From: Certhia americana
Taxonomy: Eukaryota > Chordata > Aves > Passeriformes > Certhiidae
Length of the DNA stretch: 64,000 nucleotides
Assembly (NCBI GenBank): GCA_018697195.1
Contig: CM031858.1
Location: 126,439,221 to 126,503,220 of the forward strand
Reading direction: 5' to 3'
Part shown: in pieces, positions 1 through 11,447 of the stretch
How the letters are laid out: each line of letters opens with the position of its first letter
Numbering within the stretch: the stretch's first letter is position 1
Made by a program: the position numbers and the translations under genes
The notes under the pieces: model-generated
What the model saw: only the letters and a program-made list of their open reading frames with translations
Databases searched by the model: none
What the model was told of the DNA's origin: nothing

Positions 1-83
1 CACTGTTTAGTCAGGTAAAGATTCCTGATTATACATTATTCTAATTAATAAATAAATATTAATTATATGTATTCTATATGAAA

Positions 84-532
84 TGCCCCTGTGCTCCTGT
101 GCCCCAGACCAATGGCCCACAGACGCAGAACACTTCTGGGCCCAACTCTAAGGTCAACACTGTGGGGCTGACAATTCTGTGTCTCTGAAACTACATAGCT
201 GAAGGCCTGTCAGGATCTTTTCTTTCCAAGGGAAAGTTTCTCACTTTCTCACGAGAAATTTTGTAAACAACATACTCTCCAAACAATATTCTTTCTCAAA
301 ACAACAGGTGGTGGTTTTTTATCCTTTTTTTCATAACATAGAATATATTGTTGCTCTTGCTTAGCCAATGGTAATAGGGAAGGTGGTGTTCCCATTCACC
401 AATCACTCTTTACTCAGTGAAGTACCTTATATAAGGTGTTCCATTTTGTTAATAAGGTCTCCTCTTTTCAGCCTTCTGATGAACTTATTTGGAGTCTGTG
501 TGTTTCTGTTCATAAGTAACAGTGACACAACA
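84..532 (+). mobile_element. Probable solo retroviral LTR
   Basis: The stretch has the layout of an avian LTR read on the plus strand: a CCAAT-like patch, a TATA-like CTTATATAAGG at about 426-436, a transcribed part after it, and an end in ACAACA at 532. I found no internal retroviral sequence to its right, so it looks solo. The left edge is approximate and I could not identify a target-site duplication. Assignment rests on recognising the layout; it was not compared with a repeat library. Confidence 0.45.
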
Positions 533-3500
533 CCATTATCCTGAGTAGTCTCTTTGGCATCAAGGATGTCAGGCTGAATATGTATACATATGCTTGTGTA
601 TGTATGCAAGAACTTTGCAAAACTAGTAATCCCTCTTCCAGTTTTCACATCTTGCTCTTAATAAGAAACTTCGTAAGACACTCTCTGATAAGGTTCATGA
701 ACATTCACAGACCTCATGAGTAAATTAGAGCAAAACAGATACTACAAAAAATTAGCTTTCAAATGCTGATTTAACCTTTCCAAATTTTGCTTTTTTTGGT
801 CTTTAGAACATTAAAAATCATATAACTTCTTTTTCCAGTCTCACATTCAAAACAATTATATTTAAATGTTTCTCTCTCTTTCTGTGGTATTATTTTGACA
901 GCAAACCTGATCCTTTTAGTGTCAATATTACCACCTTTATCTTTTATCTCAGCAAGGGTTGTCACCAGATTTGTAAAGGAATTTCACTTCCAACTCACAG
1001 ATCATGGCATTAATAATATGAAACACAGCAGACACAAGCCTGACAACTGAAACCTTGATAATTATCCTAATTCTGAAGAAAGTGAACAAAAAGAACCCCA
1101 TCACTTTACTATGATTAACTATAATTTTGTTGAAATTATATGCATTATAATGACACTTTCAATACAGTGGATGCCTTTCTAATTCAGAAGAATTTATTCC
1201 CTGAGATTTGTCCCATGATTTACCAGGACTTCATGCATTTTTACATGAAAGATCTAAAATTTTAATTTTAAAACATGCTTTGTATATGAATACTGAGTAT
1301 GTTACCATTCTCATAAAGTGGTTTACTAGATATTAATAAGAAGACCAGACGGCTTCCAGACAAAAGTCAATGTGATACTACTGCAACAAGTTTATGAATA
1401 ATTTAACTCATCTACGAGTAGTTTTACTCACAGAATCATAATTTCTTTAGAAAACGTCATAAAAGGGAGAGAATTAAGCCAGACTACAACATACATTCTT
1501 TAGTTTACCTACATTCCCACCCTGCGGGAAACTGTAAAATATACAGGAGATCCAAAATCCATCTCTCTTGCCAGCAAGAGCAGGAAAGAGATAGTGAAGT
1601 CAGATACTACAGGCCAAAATACAACTTTCAGTAATGCAATCTGGTGAAGAGAAGAATGGTTCTTTCTGCTTGCTTATTCCCTTGCAAATCACAGCCATTG
1701 TCTGAAACCTTCACGCCTCTGCCATCCTTTGAGCTCTCTCCCTCCAGTTTGCCATGAATCAGAGAAAAAATTATTTTTCTCAGTTGCCCCCTTTAGCTTC
1801 ACAGAAAATGGTTTAAATAGCAATTTATTTGGAAACATGGTCAGCATGCCAGAAAAAGATGTCCAGCTGTACCCAGAGGCATTATGTGACACAGTAACAC
1901 TCATGGAGTCTTATTTTCAGCAATGCTTCACATTTCAAGGGTGCAAATGAAACTTAGCTACAACTTAAGCTCTTCAGTCAAACATCCATAAATGGGCTTC
2001 TGGTTCATTTTGGGAGTTTTTAATATGCTGTTTGACACAGTTCTTCAGTGAATGGCCTAAAATATCAAACATAAGTTCTGTTCTGTGGACTAGCTGTTGT
2101 GTCTGACTGGCTGCTCACTCATTACAAGTCACATAATCAATCATACAAGCTCATTTCCATGGCCTGGATGGGGTCTTTTGAGGTTTCCAAGTCTCTCTTT
2201 GTTCATAAATTACACAGGTAAGAGGAAGGACCAGGTTTAGAGAAGAGAACTGTATATGTATGACTCCACTCAGAGTGATACTTCTTACTTTCACTGAATG
2301 GTCCCATAAAAGAAGTTTAAAATGGCAGAGCCTCCTATGAAACACATCCACATGCTTCACACTCATTCTTCCACATCTTTTATACTGTATTTTCCCTGGA
2401 ATTATTGTAGATCGCATTGAGAATGAGATATGGGAGAAATAAGTCAGCCTTCACTATAAATTGATCTGTGCTGATCACCAATGAAATGAAGATTATATAT
2501 AAAAATATTTTGTTTCTCACTTAATACCTTCATTATCACAAGACACCTTTGGGACAGTAAAAATCCACTTCCAGATGCATTTGACTCAGTTTCTGCTTCT
2601 TATACCTTTGCATTCCAATCAATTTTCGAAAACAGCAGCAATAATTATTTAGTTTCCTGTTACAATCTAGTTAATTCTTTCTCTATTTCACTTTCGAGTA
2701 TTTTTAACCAGCAATGAGGTAATTCAGTCAAATGAACTAAACATACATAAATGTCTAAAACAAGAAAATAATGGCCCATATACCAGTAGCCTTTAATTTC
2801 CTACAAGAACAAGTGGATTTTTTTCCTTCTTTCCTGAATTGGACTGAAAACCTTCTCTGAGAATAGCCAAAAAATTCAACTTGATTAAGCTACATTTTGA
2901 AATTTATTTTTCTCATTAGTGGACATCCATAGAATCACTGCTGCATGTATAAGCAGTAAGTTTTCCTTCACAAGGTGAAAGAAATAAGGTGCTACACTTA
3001 AACCTGCTTATTTTTGCCTTGAGACAAAATTAGACCATCTAAGCCTTAGTAAATTTGTGAAAATAGTGAGGCAGTTTGTTTTTTACTTTCCCGGCAGATC
3101 CAAGAGAAAACATTTCAAAACTGGTAAATATGAAGCAGCATTTGGAGAAAGGAAAATATTTCTGCCTAATCACAGTAATTCTGAAATGATATTTTAGTAA
3201 TCATTGACAGTCTCTGCAGTTTCCATTTCAGGCTTTTAAGAATGTAATGTAGAGGCAGAAAGAAAAAGATTTCAGGGGCAAGTAGGTTCCAGCCAGCACA
3301 CACAAAAGCAAAACCACTTTTTGCTCTAAACATTCTGGGGTTAATTTCGCACCTAATTTTTCACAGAAGACCTGTTCTTCTCCTTGAGGACAGGACACAG
3401 ACCAAAGCTCTTGACACGGGAGAGTGTCTGAATTCATGGGCTCTACAATTTTAGGAGATGAGGTTAAAACTCAGGTTGTCTTGAGTGCAGAGGACAGACA

Positions 3501-5693
3501 ACAAATTCAGTAGGGCACCAGCTGGAGGCTCTTGGTCCATTTTTTCCCACAGCCCACAAGAACGGTATTAATTATTTGGCTATAAGGTGTGAGGGTTTTG
3601 CTGTAATGCTCTGAAGAACTTCTGCTGAAACCACAGTCCTGGTAAGTGCAGTGAGCCAGCAAAGGTATTTCATAAAAAAACCCAAAAAACTAAAACCAAA
3701 ATATTGCCATGCATCTTTTTAAAGATCCTGCTCATAGAAATTGTCTGTCTTATATTCATATTAAACAGATAAGGCATTTCTTTGGTTGTCAAGAGGGAAA
3801 GTGCATGTATGTTTCTGTTTTATACTTTCAAAGTTCTCATGCTTCAGAAAATTATGCCAGTTATGGAAAGAACAAGTAAGGAACCACCAGTGATCTGGGA
3901 AATTTACAACCTTGGCCTTTACAAAGACAGAAACTAAAAAAAGGAATTTTATTCAAAACATTGGAAACATAGTAACTCCTAAGTAAAATAGAGCACCAAT
4001 AAGGACTAACTAAAGACTGCTATGTAATAAAATCCAAGACTGAAAAATCAAAATATAGTCAATTAGAGAAGTGAAGCCAATGTTCTCATTTACATAAAGA
4101 CTATGAAACTAGAAACCAAAGACAATTAAAAAGAAGGAACAGAGATTTAGGTTTCTTGGATTTTCAGGGGTTTGTTTTTATTTGATGTAAACTCCTTCCA
4201 ACTTAGAGTAACAGAAAATTTCCTTTGGTTGATATGTAGGTGGGTTTTTTTCAATTAATATTTTGCATGTATTTTTTTCCTATAGATATCAGGTAAAAAC
4301 CTATTCAGTCATAGTATTATATATTTTCCTTCAAGCTGGGAAAGATTATGTAATGACTTTCACTGGCTTTAAAATTGTAATGATAAGTTTAGAGAGCAAT
4401 CTTTCATCTTTCATCTTAAGCTGCAGTTCAATGAATCATTCCACATCAGTAGATAGAATCAATTTAATTTTCTTTAAAATATGCAGTTTCTGCCTTTGTT
4501 TACAACTATTACCACACCCTTCCTCAGATTTCTCCATGAGCTCATTGGGGGCACAGGGCAGCTTTTTGGACCTGACTTTTCAGGTCACTTACCTGCCCCT
4601 GAAAAAAAACCCCATGTGTTTTGTCAGCTGCAATCTCTGTTTCTCATCATCACAGTATTTTTCCTACTGTAAGATGTTAGAAGATATAAGTAAATAATAA
4701 AATATACTATACTGAAGTCCAATAAGCCCCTTGGATTTCACAGGTATTTAATCTGCAGACTGCAGAGAGCATTCTGCAAATAAATGATTTATTCATGAAG
4801 CCCAGTGTATTGACTGCCAACATGCAGGCATTGTAAAGTACAAATATTGAAATGACACAGAAATGGTGATGTAAAAAATAAGGTATTTAACTACAGACTA
4901 ACTCCAAGACAATACTCTGATAGTTTTAAAGGCATTTGAAGTATTTTATATCACCATAAAAACCTCAGCAGGCATTTCTTTGACTACAGTGAACCATGAA
5001 TAATATTGCATAAATACTTAATTTCATTTAATAGCATTGAGCTGTGTATTTCATACAGGACATAGTCTGGCTGCCTAGAAAATTTGATTCACAACAGTGA
5101 AACTGGTCAAATAATCTATTGTGAATAAAACCTGTTGTAAATTTGACCATTTCTCATAGAATAATTGCCTGTTAATAACCTCTTGCATTATTCAGCTAGC
5201 TATAGACCACAATACTTTTATTTCTGAGGAAGATACTGAATTATTTGAGAAACTTTTGAGCCAATAGTTATACAGCTTCACTTAAACCTTGTGCTCATGT
5301 AAGGATGTTGTGGTGACTGAATACTGAATTGTATTACATATGGCACATACACAGTGTAGAGAAAATTCTATAAATTTGATCAGACTATTAAAATTAGCAT
5401 TTATGAAATTATATTATAAGTGAACAGATTCTTTTGGCCTAACTCTAGAATGACAGCTCACAGCCCTCTGTCTGCAGCATTTTGTGTATGCAAACAATCC
5501 AGGCAGTAGACGATGTGCCTTGCCCTTCCCTTTATGCTGCGTTTCAAGTTTCATGAATATTAGTCATGTTAAGAAACAGAAGTATTGTGGGGGTAAAAAA
5601 TCATTTTTGTTTTACATTCTAATGCAATCAAGAAAAGCATTTTGCAGAAGACTGAGTGGTGGGGACTTCATCTCTGCTTTTCTTGGGAAGAAG
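533..5693. other. AT-rich intergenic or intronic DNA, no gene recognised
   Basis: Only short open frames with no recognisable protein similarity occur here on either strand. I see no clear repeat, splice-flanked exon or RNA gene. The 144-codon frame at 4263-4697 is AT-rich, has low-complexity hydrophobic content, and overlaps a second open frame, so it is probably chance. Confidence 0.5.
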
Positions 5694-5698
5694 CAAAT

Positions 5699-5997
5699 TG
5701 TAGGTACACAGTTTGTGGTGACTGGGAATGGGGCAGTGGCCAAGCCTCATCCCCAATGGGCTACAGGTGTGTAAGACAGGTGAGCAGTGTTGGAGGTAAT
5801 CAGACCTTCAGACCTTCAGACTCAGGTAATGAGTTCCTTCAATTGAGGAATACCGAGGGGTAATGAACCAATCACTGAAGGGTGAAGGAGTCACACAGGT
5901 GTAATGCATGTAGGATGAGTAGTATAAATGGTTGTTCAGAACTACAAGTCAGTAGAACTTGGAGCTATTCATGAAATCAGTTATATGGTTTCCCTCA
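5699..5997 (+). repeat. 5' LTR of the coiled-coil-bearing element
   Basis: This is the left member of the LTR pair, TG...CA, 299 bp. It shares long stretches with 13600-13859, such as GTTTGTGGTGA, GGTGAGCAGTGTTG, GAAGGAGTCA and TAATGCATGTAGGATGA. It contains a short internal duplication (CAGACCTT repeated near 5808-5820) and about 40 extra bases that the right copy lacks. CAAAT sits immediately to the left. Confidence 0.75.
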
Positions 5998-5999
5998 TC

Positions 6000-6017
6000 T
6001 GGTGATCCTGATACAAT
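6000..6017 (+). promoter_or_regulatory. Primer binding site, tRNA-Trp-like, decayed
   Basis: TGGTGATCCTGATACAAT begins two bases after the LTR end, exactly where a retroviral primer site should lie. It agrees at about 12 of 18 positions with the tRNA-Trp primer site used by avian alpharetroviruses, and several of the mismatches are C-to-T or G-to-A changes typical of CpG decay. The position is strong evidence; the tRNA assignment is tentative. Confidence 0.5.
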
Positions 6018-6719
6018 ACAATGTGAGAATGAAGCTAGGCAGAGAAAGGTTTGTACAATCAGCTGTTGATGAGATGAAGAATGAAGCTAGGCAGAGATGA
6101 GAGCCCATAGGGCAAAGACAGGAGAGCCTGTAGAGCAGAGGCAGCCCATAAAACAGAGTTAGGAGAACAGTGCCTGTAGAATGAATCCAGAGAGTGCCTG
6201 TAAGAAAGGAACTAGGGGAGGAAAATCTCTAGGACAGAGTCAGCCAGACCAAGGACCTGAAGAACAATACAGGTGGACCAAGAGTTTGCATCACCAGACA
6301 ACTTGTAGATAGATACACCACCTCCAGGTGAGTAGCGGGAAGCTTGGAATGGAGGTTTAAATATCAGCAGAAGAACATATTGGACATCCTGCTGTGTATA
6401 TTGCAAGAAAAAGTATTAAATGTGAGGATCAGGTGCTATGTATTTTGCTTGTTTGGTGTGCATGAGAATGAATGCACAGACTGCCTTCTTTGCTGAAACA
6501 TCGAGAGAAGCAGTGCATGTGCTGTGGGACACAACCACACTGGGGGAAAAGATAGCTGCAGGGTTCCTTAATGTTAGTCAAACAAGAGTTTCTCCTGAAA
6601 GAAAGGGGGGGAGGGGGGTGTCTTTGGCAGAAATAAATAAGCAGGTGGAATTTTTTCAAGACATGATGAATAACTAGTAAAAAAAAAGCTAAAGGCAAAA
6701 ATGTAGCAAGATCACTTCA
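6018..6719 (+). other. Leader of the LTR element with candidate splice donor
   Basis: This is purine-rich leader sequence with imperfect short repeats (GAATGAAGCTAGGCAGAGA appears twice near 6028-6095). A good splice donor, CCAG followed by GTGAGT, lies at 6324-6333, as expected for subgenomic message production in a retroviral leader. A G-rich run occurs at 6604-6620. I recognise no gag protein; frames here are short and broken. Confidence 0.45.
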
Positions 6720-7890
6720 TCAAAAACTTCACATCCCAGGTCAATGGACAGAAGAATTTAATTTCCAGTCAAAGCCAGCAAATGAATAGAAAAAGACTCT
6801 TCTGTTACCCGGGTCATAGTCGTTGTCTAATGAAATGCTGAATTTCTCTGAAGAGAGGAGCACATTAAACATCAAACTGCAAGACCTTGAAGCTGTTCAT
6901 AATAGTACAGTGGCAGAACTAAACCAAGTATTGCAGGAACTTGGAGATTGTAAGAAACAACTAGTTACGTTAAGCAGTAGAGAAGCTGAATTTAAAGATG
7001 AATGAAAAAGAGGAGATGAAGAGCAATTTTGAGAAAATGGGCAAGGAAAAAGAGAATCTAAAAAAGAAGCTTCAAGCAGCATTGGTCTAATGCAAAAAGT
7101 TGGGAAATTAGAAAAGTGGACAGGAAGAAATAGAAAAAAGCAGATGAGTTGTTGGAGCAAGTTAATGTGTTAGCAGGCAAACTGAAACTAATTGAAGGAC
7201 AAAGTAATGATTTTGAGTCTCATTTTTGAAATTTAAAACACCAACTTGTAGAAAAAGATGCCAAGATAAGGGATCAGACCAAAAGCTTATCTTCAAGAGC
7301 ATCCTATTTAAAGGAACAGCAACACACTATTGCAGAACTGAATGATGTCATAGCTGAAAAACAACATGTTTGTGAGCAAAACCTAAAATCTTTAGGGGAG
7401 AAGGTTAGCTTGCTCATCTGCAATCTGTGCTTGGTGAAAGAGCAAAGGCACATCAAGATCAATGTTCTCAGTTGCTCTCAACCCTTAGGGAGGTGAAATC
7501 TGAACTCAAAAAGAAGGAAAAATTATTGAAAAATTCCAGTTTAGAAGAGCCTAATTGAAGTGCTGGAGGCAGGAATGAGTGTCTGAATCCCACCAATGAT
7601 GTTAATGCCATAAATCAATTATGACAAGAAAAAGCAGTTCTGCAGGGTGAGGTTTTGGTCGTGAAAGAAGATATGAAAAAATTCAAGCAGGGAAGAACAC
7701 ATAAAACTGGCAACAGATTGTGATGAACAAAAAACTGATGTTATGCAACTCAAGCAAGAACATGAAACAAGGAACAAGATATCAGACTAAAACTGTAGAA
7801 CTCAAGGTAGTGCTTGAACATATGAACGAGAAAAAAACACTTACTAAAATAGGTGAAGAGGATTGCAAGATGAGCCAAGAGGAACTACAA
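6720..7890 (+). pseudogene. GOLGB1: Captured giantin-like (GOLGB1-like) coiled coil, 5' segment, decayed
   Basis: This is a continuous heptad-rich coiled-coil coding sequence with no introns, readable only by switching frames at several stops and indels. The clearest open piece is 6823-7005 (60 codons, from MSNEML). Another reads through HQLVEKDAKIRDQTKSL near 7240-7290. A piece near 7030-7085 reads KENLKKKLQAALV, like a repeated motif of giantin, the large tail-anchored golgin that tethers COPI vesicles. Giantin has several KLQAALxxRKE motifs, and the spacing from this one to the second at about 12660 is compatible with giantin. Identification is by motif memory, not alignment. The sequence lies in sense orientation between the two LTRs and is cut off at about 7890 by a later LTR insertion. 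Confidence 0.5.
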
Positions 7891-7918
7891 AGTTGCCCTG
7901 GGGTGACGTTATGAGGTC

Positions 7919-7924
7919 TGTATC
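7919..7924. repeat. Target-site duplication TGTATC (left)
   Basis: TGTATC immediately precedes the provirus and is repeated exactly at 11448-11453 just after it. A 6-bp duplication is typical of alpha- and betaretrovirus-like (class II) integration. Confidence 0.85.
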
Positions 7925-8280
7925 TGATGGGGTCAGTGGGAGACAGACAGCTCTCAATATGAGAGATCAGTAGGTCTCAGCTTTATTCTGTTAGTCACGT
8001 CTTTTATACAATTAGTAATGAATCTCATGCATACTGCAAAAGCAAGCTAATCAGTGGTTACTCACAGAAATGTCAACTCCTCCTACTTTCTCATTCTTGG
8101 GGTTCAGTGTTAGCATTCCTTTCCCTCTTTATCAGCTACAATATTCCATTGTTGTTATAACACTTACTTACAAGGACACAGTGTCTTTGTTAGCTAAGCT
8201 GAGTCTTAAACTTTGCTAACTTTGCACCAGCAAGCTGTTGCACATTAACATGTCCCTTATTCTCTAACCTCTCCCCCACA
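7925..8280 (-). repeat. 3' LTR of the ERVK-like provirus
   Basis: This is 356 bp, nearly identical to 11092-11447. Read on the minus strand it begins TGTGGGGGAG and ends CCCCATCA. The only obvious terminal change from the partner is A versus T at the third plus-strand base. Confidence 0.88.
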
Positions 8281-8300
8281 ATTCCCCTGTTTTCTTCTTG
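8281..8300 (-). promoter_or_regulatory. Polypurine tract of the ERVK-like provirus
   Basis: On the minus strand, AAGAAGAAAACAGGGGAAT runs directly into the LTR start TGTGGG. This is the expected plus-strand DNA primer position for reverse transcription and fixes the orientation. Confidence 0.75.
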
Positions 8301-8384
8301 GGTAACCTTCATAGCATTGCTAATTTTGCGTGTTATACATCTTAAAATTACTTGACTCTCTTCTCTTTTACCTAAAAATCTCTT

Positions 8385-8720
8385 TTTTAACAACTCTGTT
8401 CATGGTTTGAAACAGATATGAAACATTAAAACAATTACAATATCTATTAATACATGCAAACTTAATTTTAAAAATTTTTTCCATGTATATGAAAAACTTA
8501 ACTGACTGAACACATCATCCAATTGTTCCAACACTGCTTCTGCTATTGCATTTGATAGAAGAACGATTATGAATTTTTTCTATTTTTCTATGTGATAAAA
8601 TTATCACCTCATTTTTGATTGTACCAATTAACAGATCTTTTGCTTTTATGTTTTCATTCTCAATATTGCATTGTATTACCTTCAACATCTGAGAAATGAC
8701 AAGACAAATTTGTCTCCAGA
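8385..8720 (-). pseudogene. Env transmembrane-subunit remnant (C-terminal part)
   Basis: On the minus strand, a frame-broken stretch ends in a hydrophobic membrane-spanning segment (around 8400-8480). This is preceded by an amphipathic stretch containing AIAEAVLEQLDDVF (around 8510-8560). The layout and position, just upstream of the polypurine tract and 3' LTR, fit the end of a retroviral env gene. At least one frameshift and one stop interrupt it, and no surface subunit or fusion peptide is recognisable. It is not functional. Confidence 0.5.
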
Positions 8721-10840
8721 AATGAGCAATACTTTTCTTGGCAATTGCAATGGAACCTGTTTGGATGTTGTGATCAGTAGAGTGATTTTAAAGATTTACA
8801 AAACAACTTGTATTACATTTTTATATAAAGTTTAGTCCACAGTCCTACATATAAAAGATGACTAAAGTCTGTGATGTCAGTAGCAGTATGGTTCACGTTT
8901 GCATGCTCTTGTCTGCTTTCTTGGGGTTGTCTCTTGTTTGTTTCCGAACTCAGCAAGTCCCATGCTTTTTGCTGAAATCCATTTTCCGTTCTGCACCTGT
9001 TAAGATACAAACACACTCTCTTCTCCGGTTATTTTCTGAAATGAACTTCAGCAAAATGCTGCAGTGCTGCATCTTCACCACTAGTGGCGCTGCTGTGCAA
9101 CGCTGTGGTTTCCATGGCAACCGCAACTCCTTGGTGTTCTGAGTCCTGGACACTCCCCTTCTCCTTGGAGATGTAAAAAAACCCTTCTATTCCGGCAACG
9201 GCCCGCCCCCGCCTCCTGCTTTGGGACGGCCCTGCCAATGTTTGCACCCGAGACAAGTATTTTTTGGTTTTTCTTGAGCCCCGTGTCCGCGGACGGGAGA
9301 CCCGTGCCGGTCTCACCCCCGGCCGTGCTTTTTCTAGTTTTTTCCCCGCACGGCCGGCTCTGCAGTCAGCAGACCGTCCCCGGTCGCCGCCGCACGGCGG
9401 TCTCCCCCCGGGCAGCCACTGTGGTTCCCGCGGTGCTCCCTGCCCAGGGATGGCAATGTATCCCCTGCACCCTCCAGGCTGAAGCTTCTTCCGTTCTTCT
9501 TAACTTTTCAAGAGCGATCTTTCCCCTCCCCCCTGCTCTGGTGGGAGTTCTGCTGCCTGCTGGAAGACAGCAGCTTCAAGGCCGTTTTATCTTGTGTGCT
9601 TGCTAAACTAACAACTCACTGAGATTTTTTTCTTGGAATCTCTGTGAAAATGCCCAGCTGTTCTGTGAGAACAAGCTTTTTGTGTGATCTTGTGTCTGAA
9701 CAGTCTCACCCACATACGTGTTTGCAAAATCGATCCGGTAGCTTTCCTGGTCCCGTCCTGCAGGTCCAAGCGGAGGCGCCTTCGGTTTCTTCCTCTTTCG
9801 GTCGAGTTTACAGCACTCTTCCTATGCAGAGTTTCAGAGTCCTTTCCTATTTTTCAGAGTCTTTTTTTCTGGCTGCTTTTCTTCTTTCACCCGAGAATGT
9901 AAAGTTTTCTTTCCCCAGCCAGAGATCTTAAAAGAAAGAGCGCGAGTCTTCTCTTCTTGTGTTTCTCTTCATTATTTATTATTTCTTATCATTACCTTCT
10001 GTTCCTGACCTGCAGAGCTCTGCACTGCAGGTCAGCTCACAGCACAAAATGAAAAAGCTTCTTACGCGAGAAGACTAGGGAGCTCCTTACTGAAAAGAAT
10101 AAAAGGGCCAGGAGACCTTCTGCTCCCTTTTTAAGCCTTTATTAGATCAGCCTGGGTGGGGGCTCGAAGGGTCGCGCTCACCGCCACCGCTCCCTGTAGC
10201 CAACGAAAAGAAGGTGATGCAGACATCTGTGCCCAAAGGCAGAGCTGGGAACTCCAACCTCACAGAAGTCCTATAGAATATTTCCCAGAGTTTGGCTTGT
10301 CGAGGTCTAGGGGGTCACTCTGAGCGAGTTCTGTTGGTGATAGTGAGATGACCAAATGGCTCCACAGATAGTCTGTTGTTCTGCCCAGTCTTCCAACGTG
10401 GCTTTGTAAAATATTTGTGCATCAGCTTTCAAGCTTCAGGGGTCTGCATATGGTGGTCTCACTTCCAGTGGTCACCTAGATTCATAGGAGTTCACATGGT
10501 TTGCATACTGGGTGGAGCTATTAGATCTCATATGTAGAGGAGCAGTGGAGGCGGGACCCGATGGAAACAGGAACCAGGAACAGGATACAGTGACTTGGGA
10601 GAGGGGATACCAGAACACGGAACAGGATACAGCAACTTAGGGTAAAGGTAGAGTGAGAGTACAAGATAAGTGATTGTTTTTTATTGATTAACATTATTTA
10701 ATAGTCATACTAACTATTAACACAACAAAACATTAACTATGCAACAATGACATAGCAAACAGTAACTCCTAACTCTTTCCTAACATTACGAAGATTTATT
10801 CCCTTAATCTGATGCTTCTCTAGGAAGCAAGTAAATAAAT
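8721..10840 (-). other. ERVK-like provirus interior, non-coding
   Basis: There are no gag, protease, reverse transcriptase or integrase motifs on the minus strand. A CpG-rich patch lies at about 9180-9440. At 10128-10148 the minus strand reads CTAATAAAGGCTTAAAAAGG, which resembles an LTR polyadenylation region. Near-duplicate GGAACAGGATACAG motifs lie upstream of it (about 10577-10635), so part of 10020-10680 may derive from another LTR. Open frames here look accidental. Confidence 0.45.
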
Positions 10841-11071
10841 CATATGCTGCTTGCCTCTACATTCTTACCGTCAGCGCTGTTGCAGCTTTGCGAGGTTTCG
10901 GCAGCACGTATCTGCCAGGACTCTCCACTGAGGTCGCCTGGGATGCGGCAGATTTTAGCGTCTGCTTATCACCGTCTTCGCTGCTTCAAGACCCAAACAC
11001 CTGCGCGGACCCCCGTGGCTTCTCTCTCCTGTGGCTTCATGGCCACTAAGTCTTGCAGGTCCTCTCAGGTT
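10841..11071 (-). other. ERVK-like leader with splice donor
   Basis: This is the untranslated leader downstream of the primer site on the minus strand. It has moderately high GC and ends at a consensus splice donor (GACG followed by GTAAGAATG, junction at 10868/10869). This is as expected for the major donor of a retroviral genome. Confidence 0.5.
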
Positions 11072-11089
11072 CCTGCTGTACGGGCGCCA
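11072..11089 (-). promoter_or_regulatory. Primer binding site, tRNA-Lys type
   Basis: Minus-strand TGGCGCCCGTACAGCAGG starts two bases after the LTR end. The first nine bases match the tRNA-Lys (TGGCGCCCG) primer site exactly and 13 of 18 match overall. This supports betaretrovirus-like (ERVK) membership together with the 6-bp duplication. Confidence 0.85.
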
Positions 11090-11091
11090 TT

Positions 11092-11447
11092 TGTTGGGGT
11101 CAGTGGGAGACAGACAGCTCTCAATATGAGAGATCAGTAGGTCTCAGCTTTATTCTGTTAGTCACGTCTTTTATACAATTAGTAATGAATCTCATGCATA
11201 CTGCAAAAGCAAGCTAATCAGTGGTTACTCACAGAAATGTCAACTCCTCCTACTTTCTCATTCTTGGGGTTCAGTGTTAGCATTCTTTTCCCTCTTTATC
11301 AGCTACAATATTCCATTGTTGTTATAACACTTACTTACAAGGACACAGAGTCTTTGTCAGCTAAGCTGAGTCTTAAACTTTGCTAACTTTGCACCAGCAA
11401 GCTGTTGCACATTAACGTGTCCCTTGTTCTCTAACCACTCTTCCACA
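11092..11447 (-). repeat. 5' LTR of the ERVK-like provirus
   Basis: This is 356 bp, the partner of 7925-8280. On the minus strand it begins TGTGGAAGAG and ends CCCCAACA, and it is followed by the primer site. The plus-strand base after it starts the second TGTATC. Confidence 0.88.

Larger units (their letters stand above)
7925..11447 (-). mobile_element. Internally deleted ERVK-like provirus (youngest layer), minus strand
   Basis: This is a complete provirus outline of 3523 bp. Two 356-bp LTRs (7925-8280 and 11092-11447) with TG...CA ends are flanked by exact 6-bp duplications (TGTATC). A tRNA-Lys-type primer site lies two bases inside the upstream (right-hand) LTR, and a polypurine tract lies next to the left-hand LTR. 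I count about nine differences between the LTRs, so it is much younger than the element it sits in. The 2.8-kb interior is far too short for gag-pol-env. I recognise only a leader with a splice donor and a remnant of the env transmembrane subunit tail. It is therefore non-autonomous and would have needed enzymes from a related virus. Confidence 0.85.

Noticed and set aside
9238..9606. A 122-codon plus-strand frame
   Set aside because: It is antisense to the ERVK-like provirus and in a CpG-rich non-coding patch.
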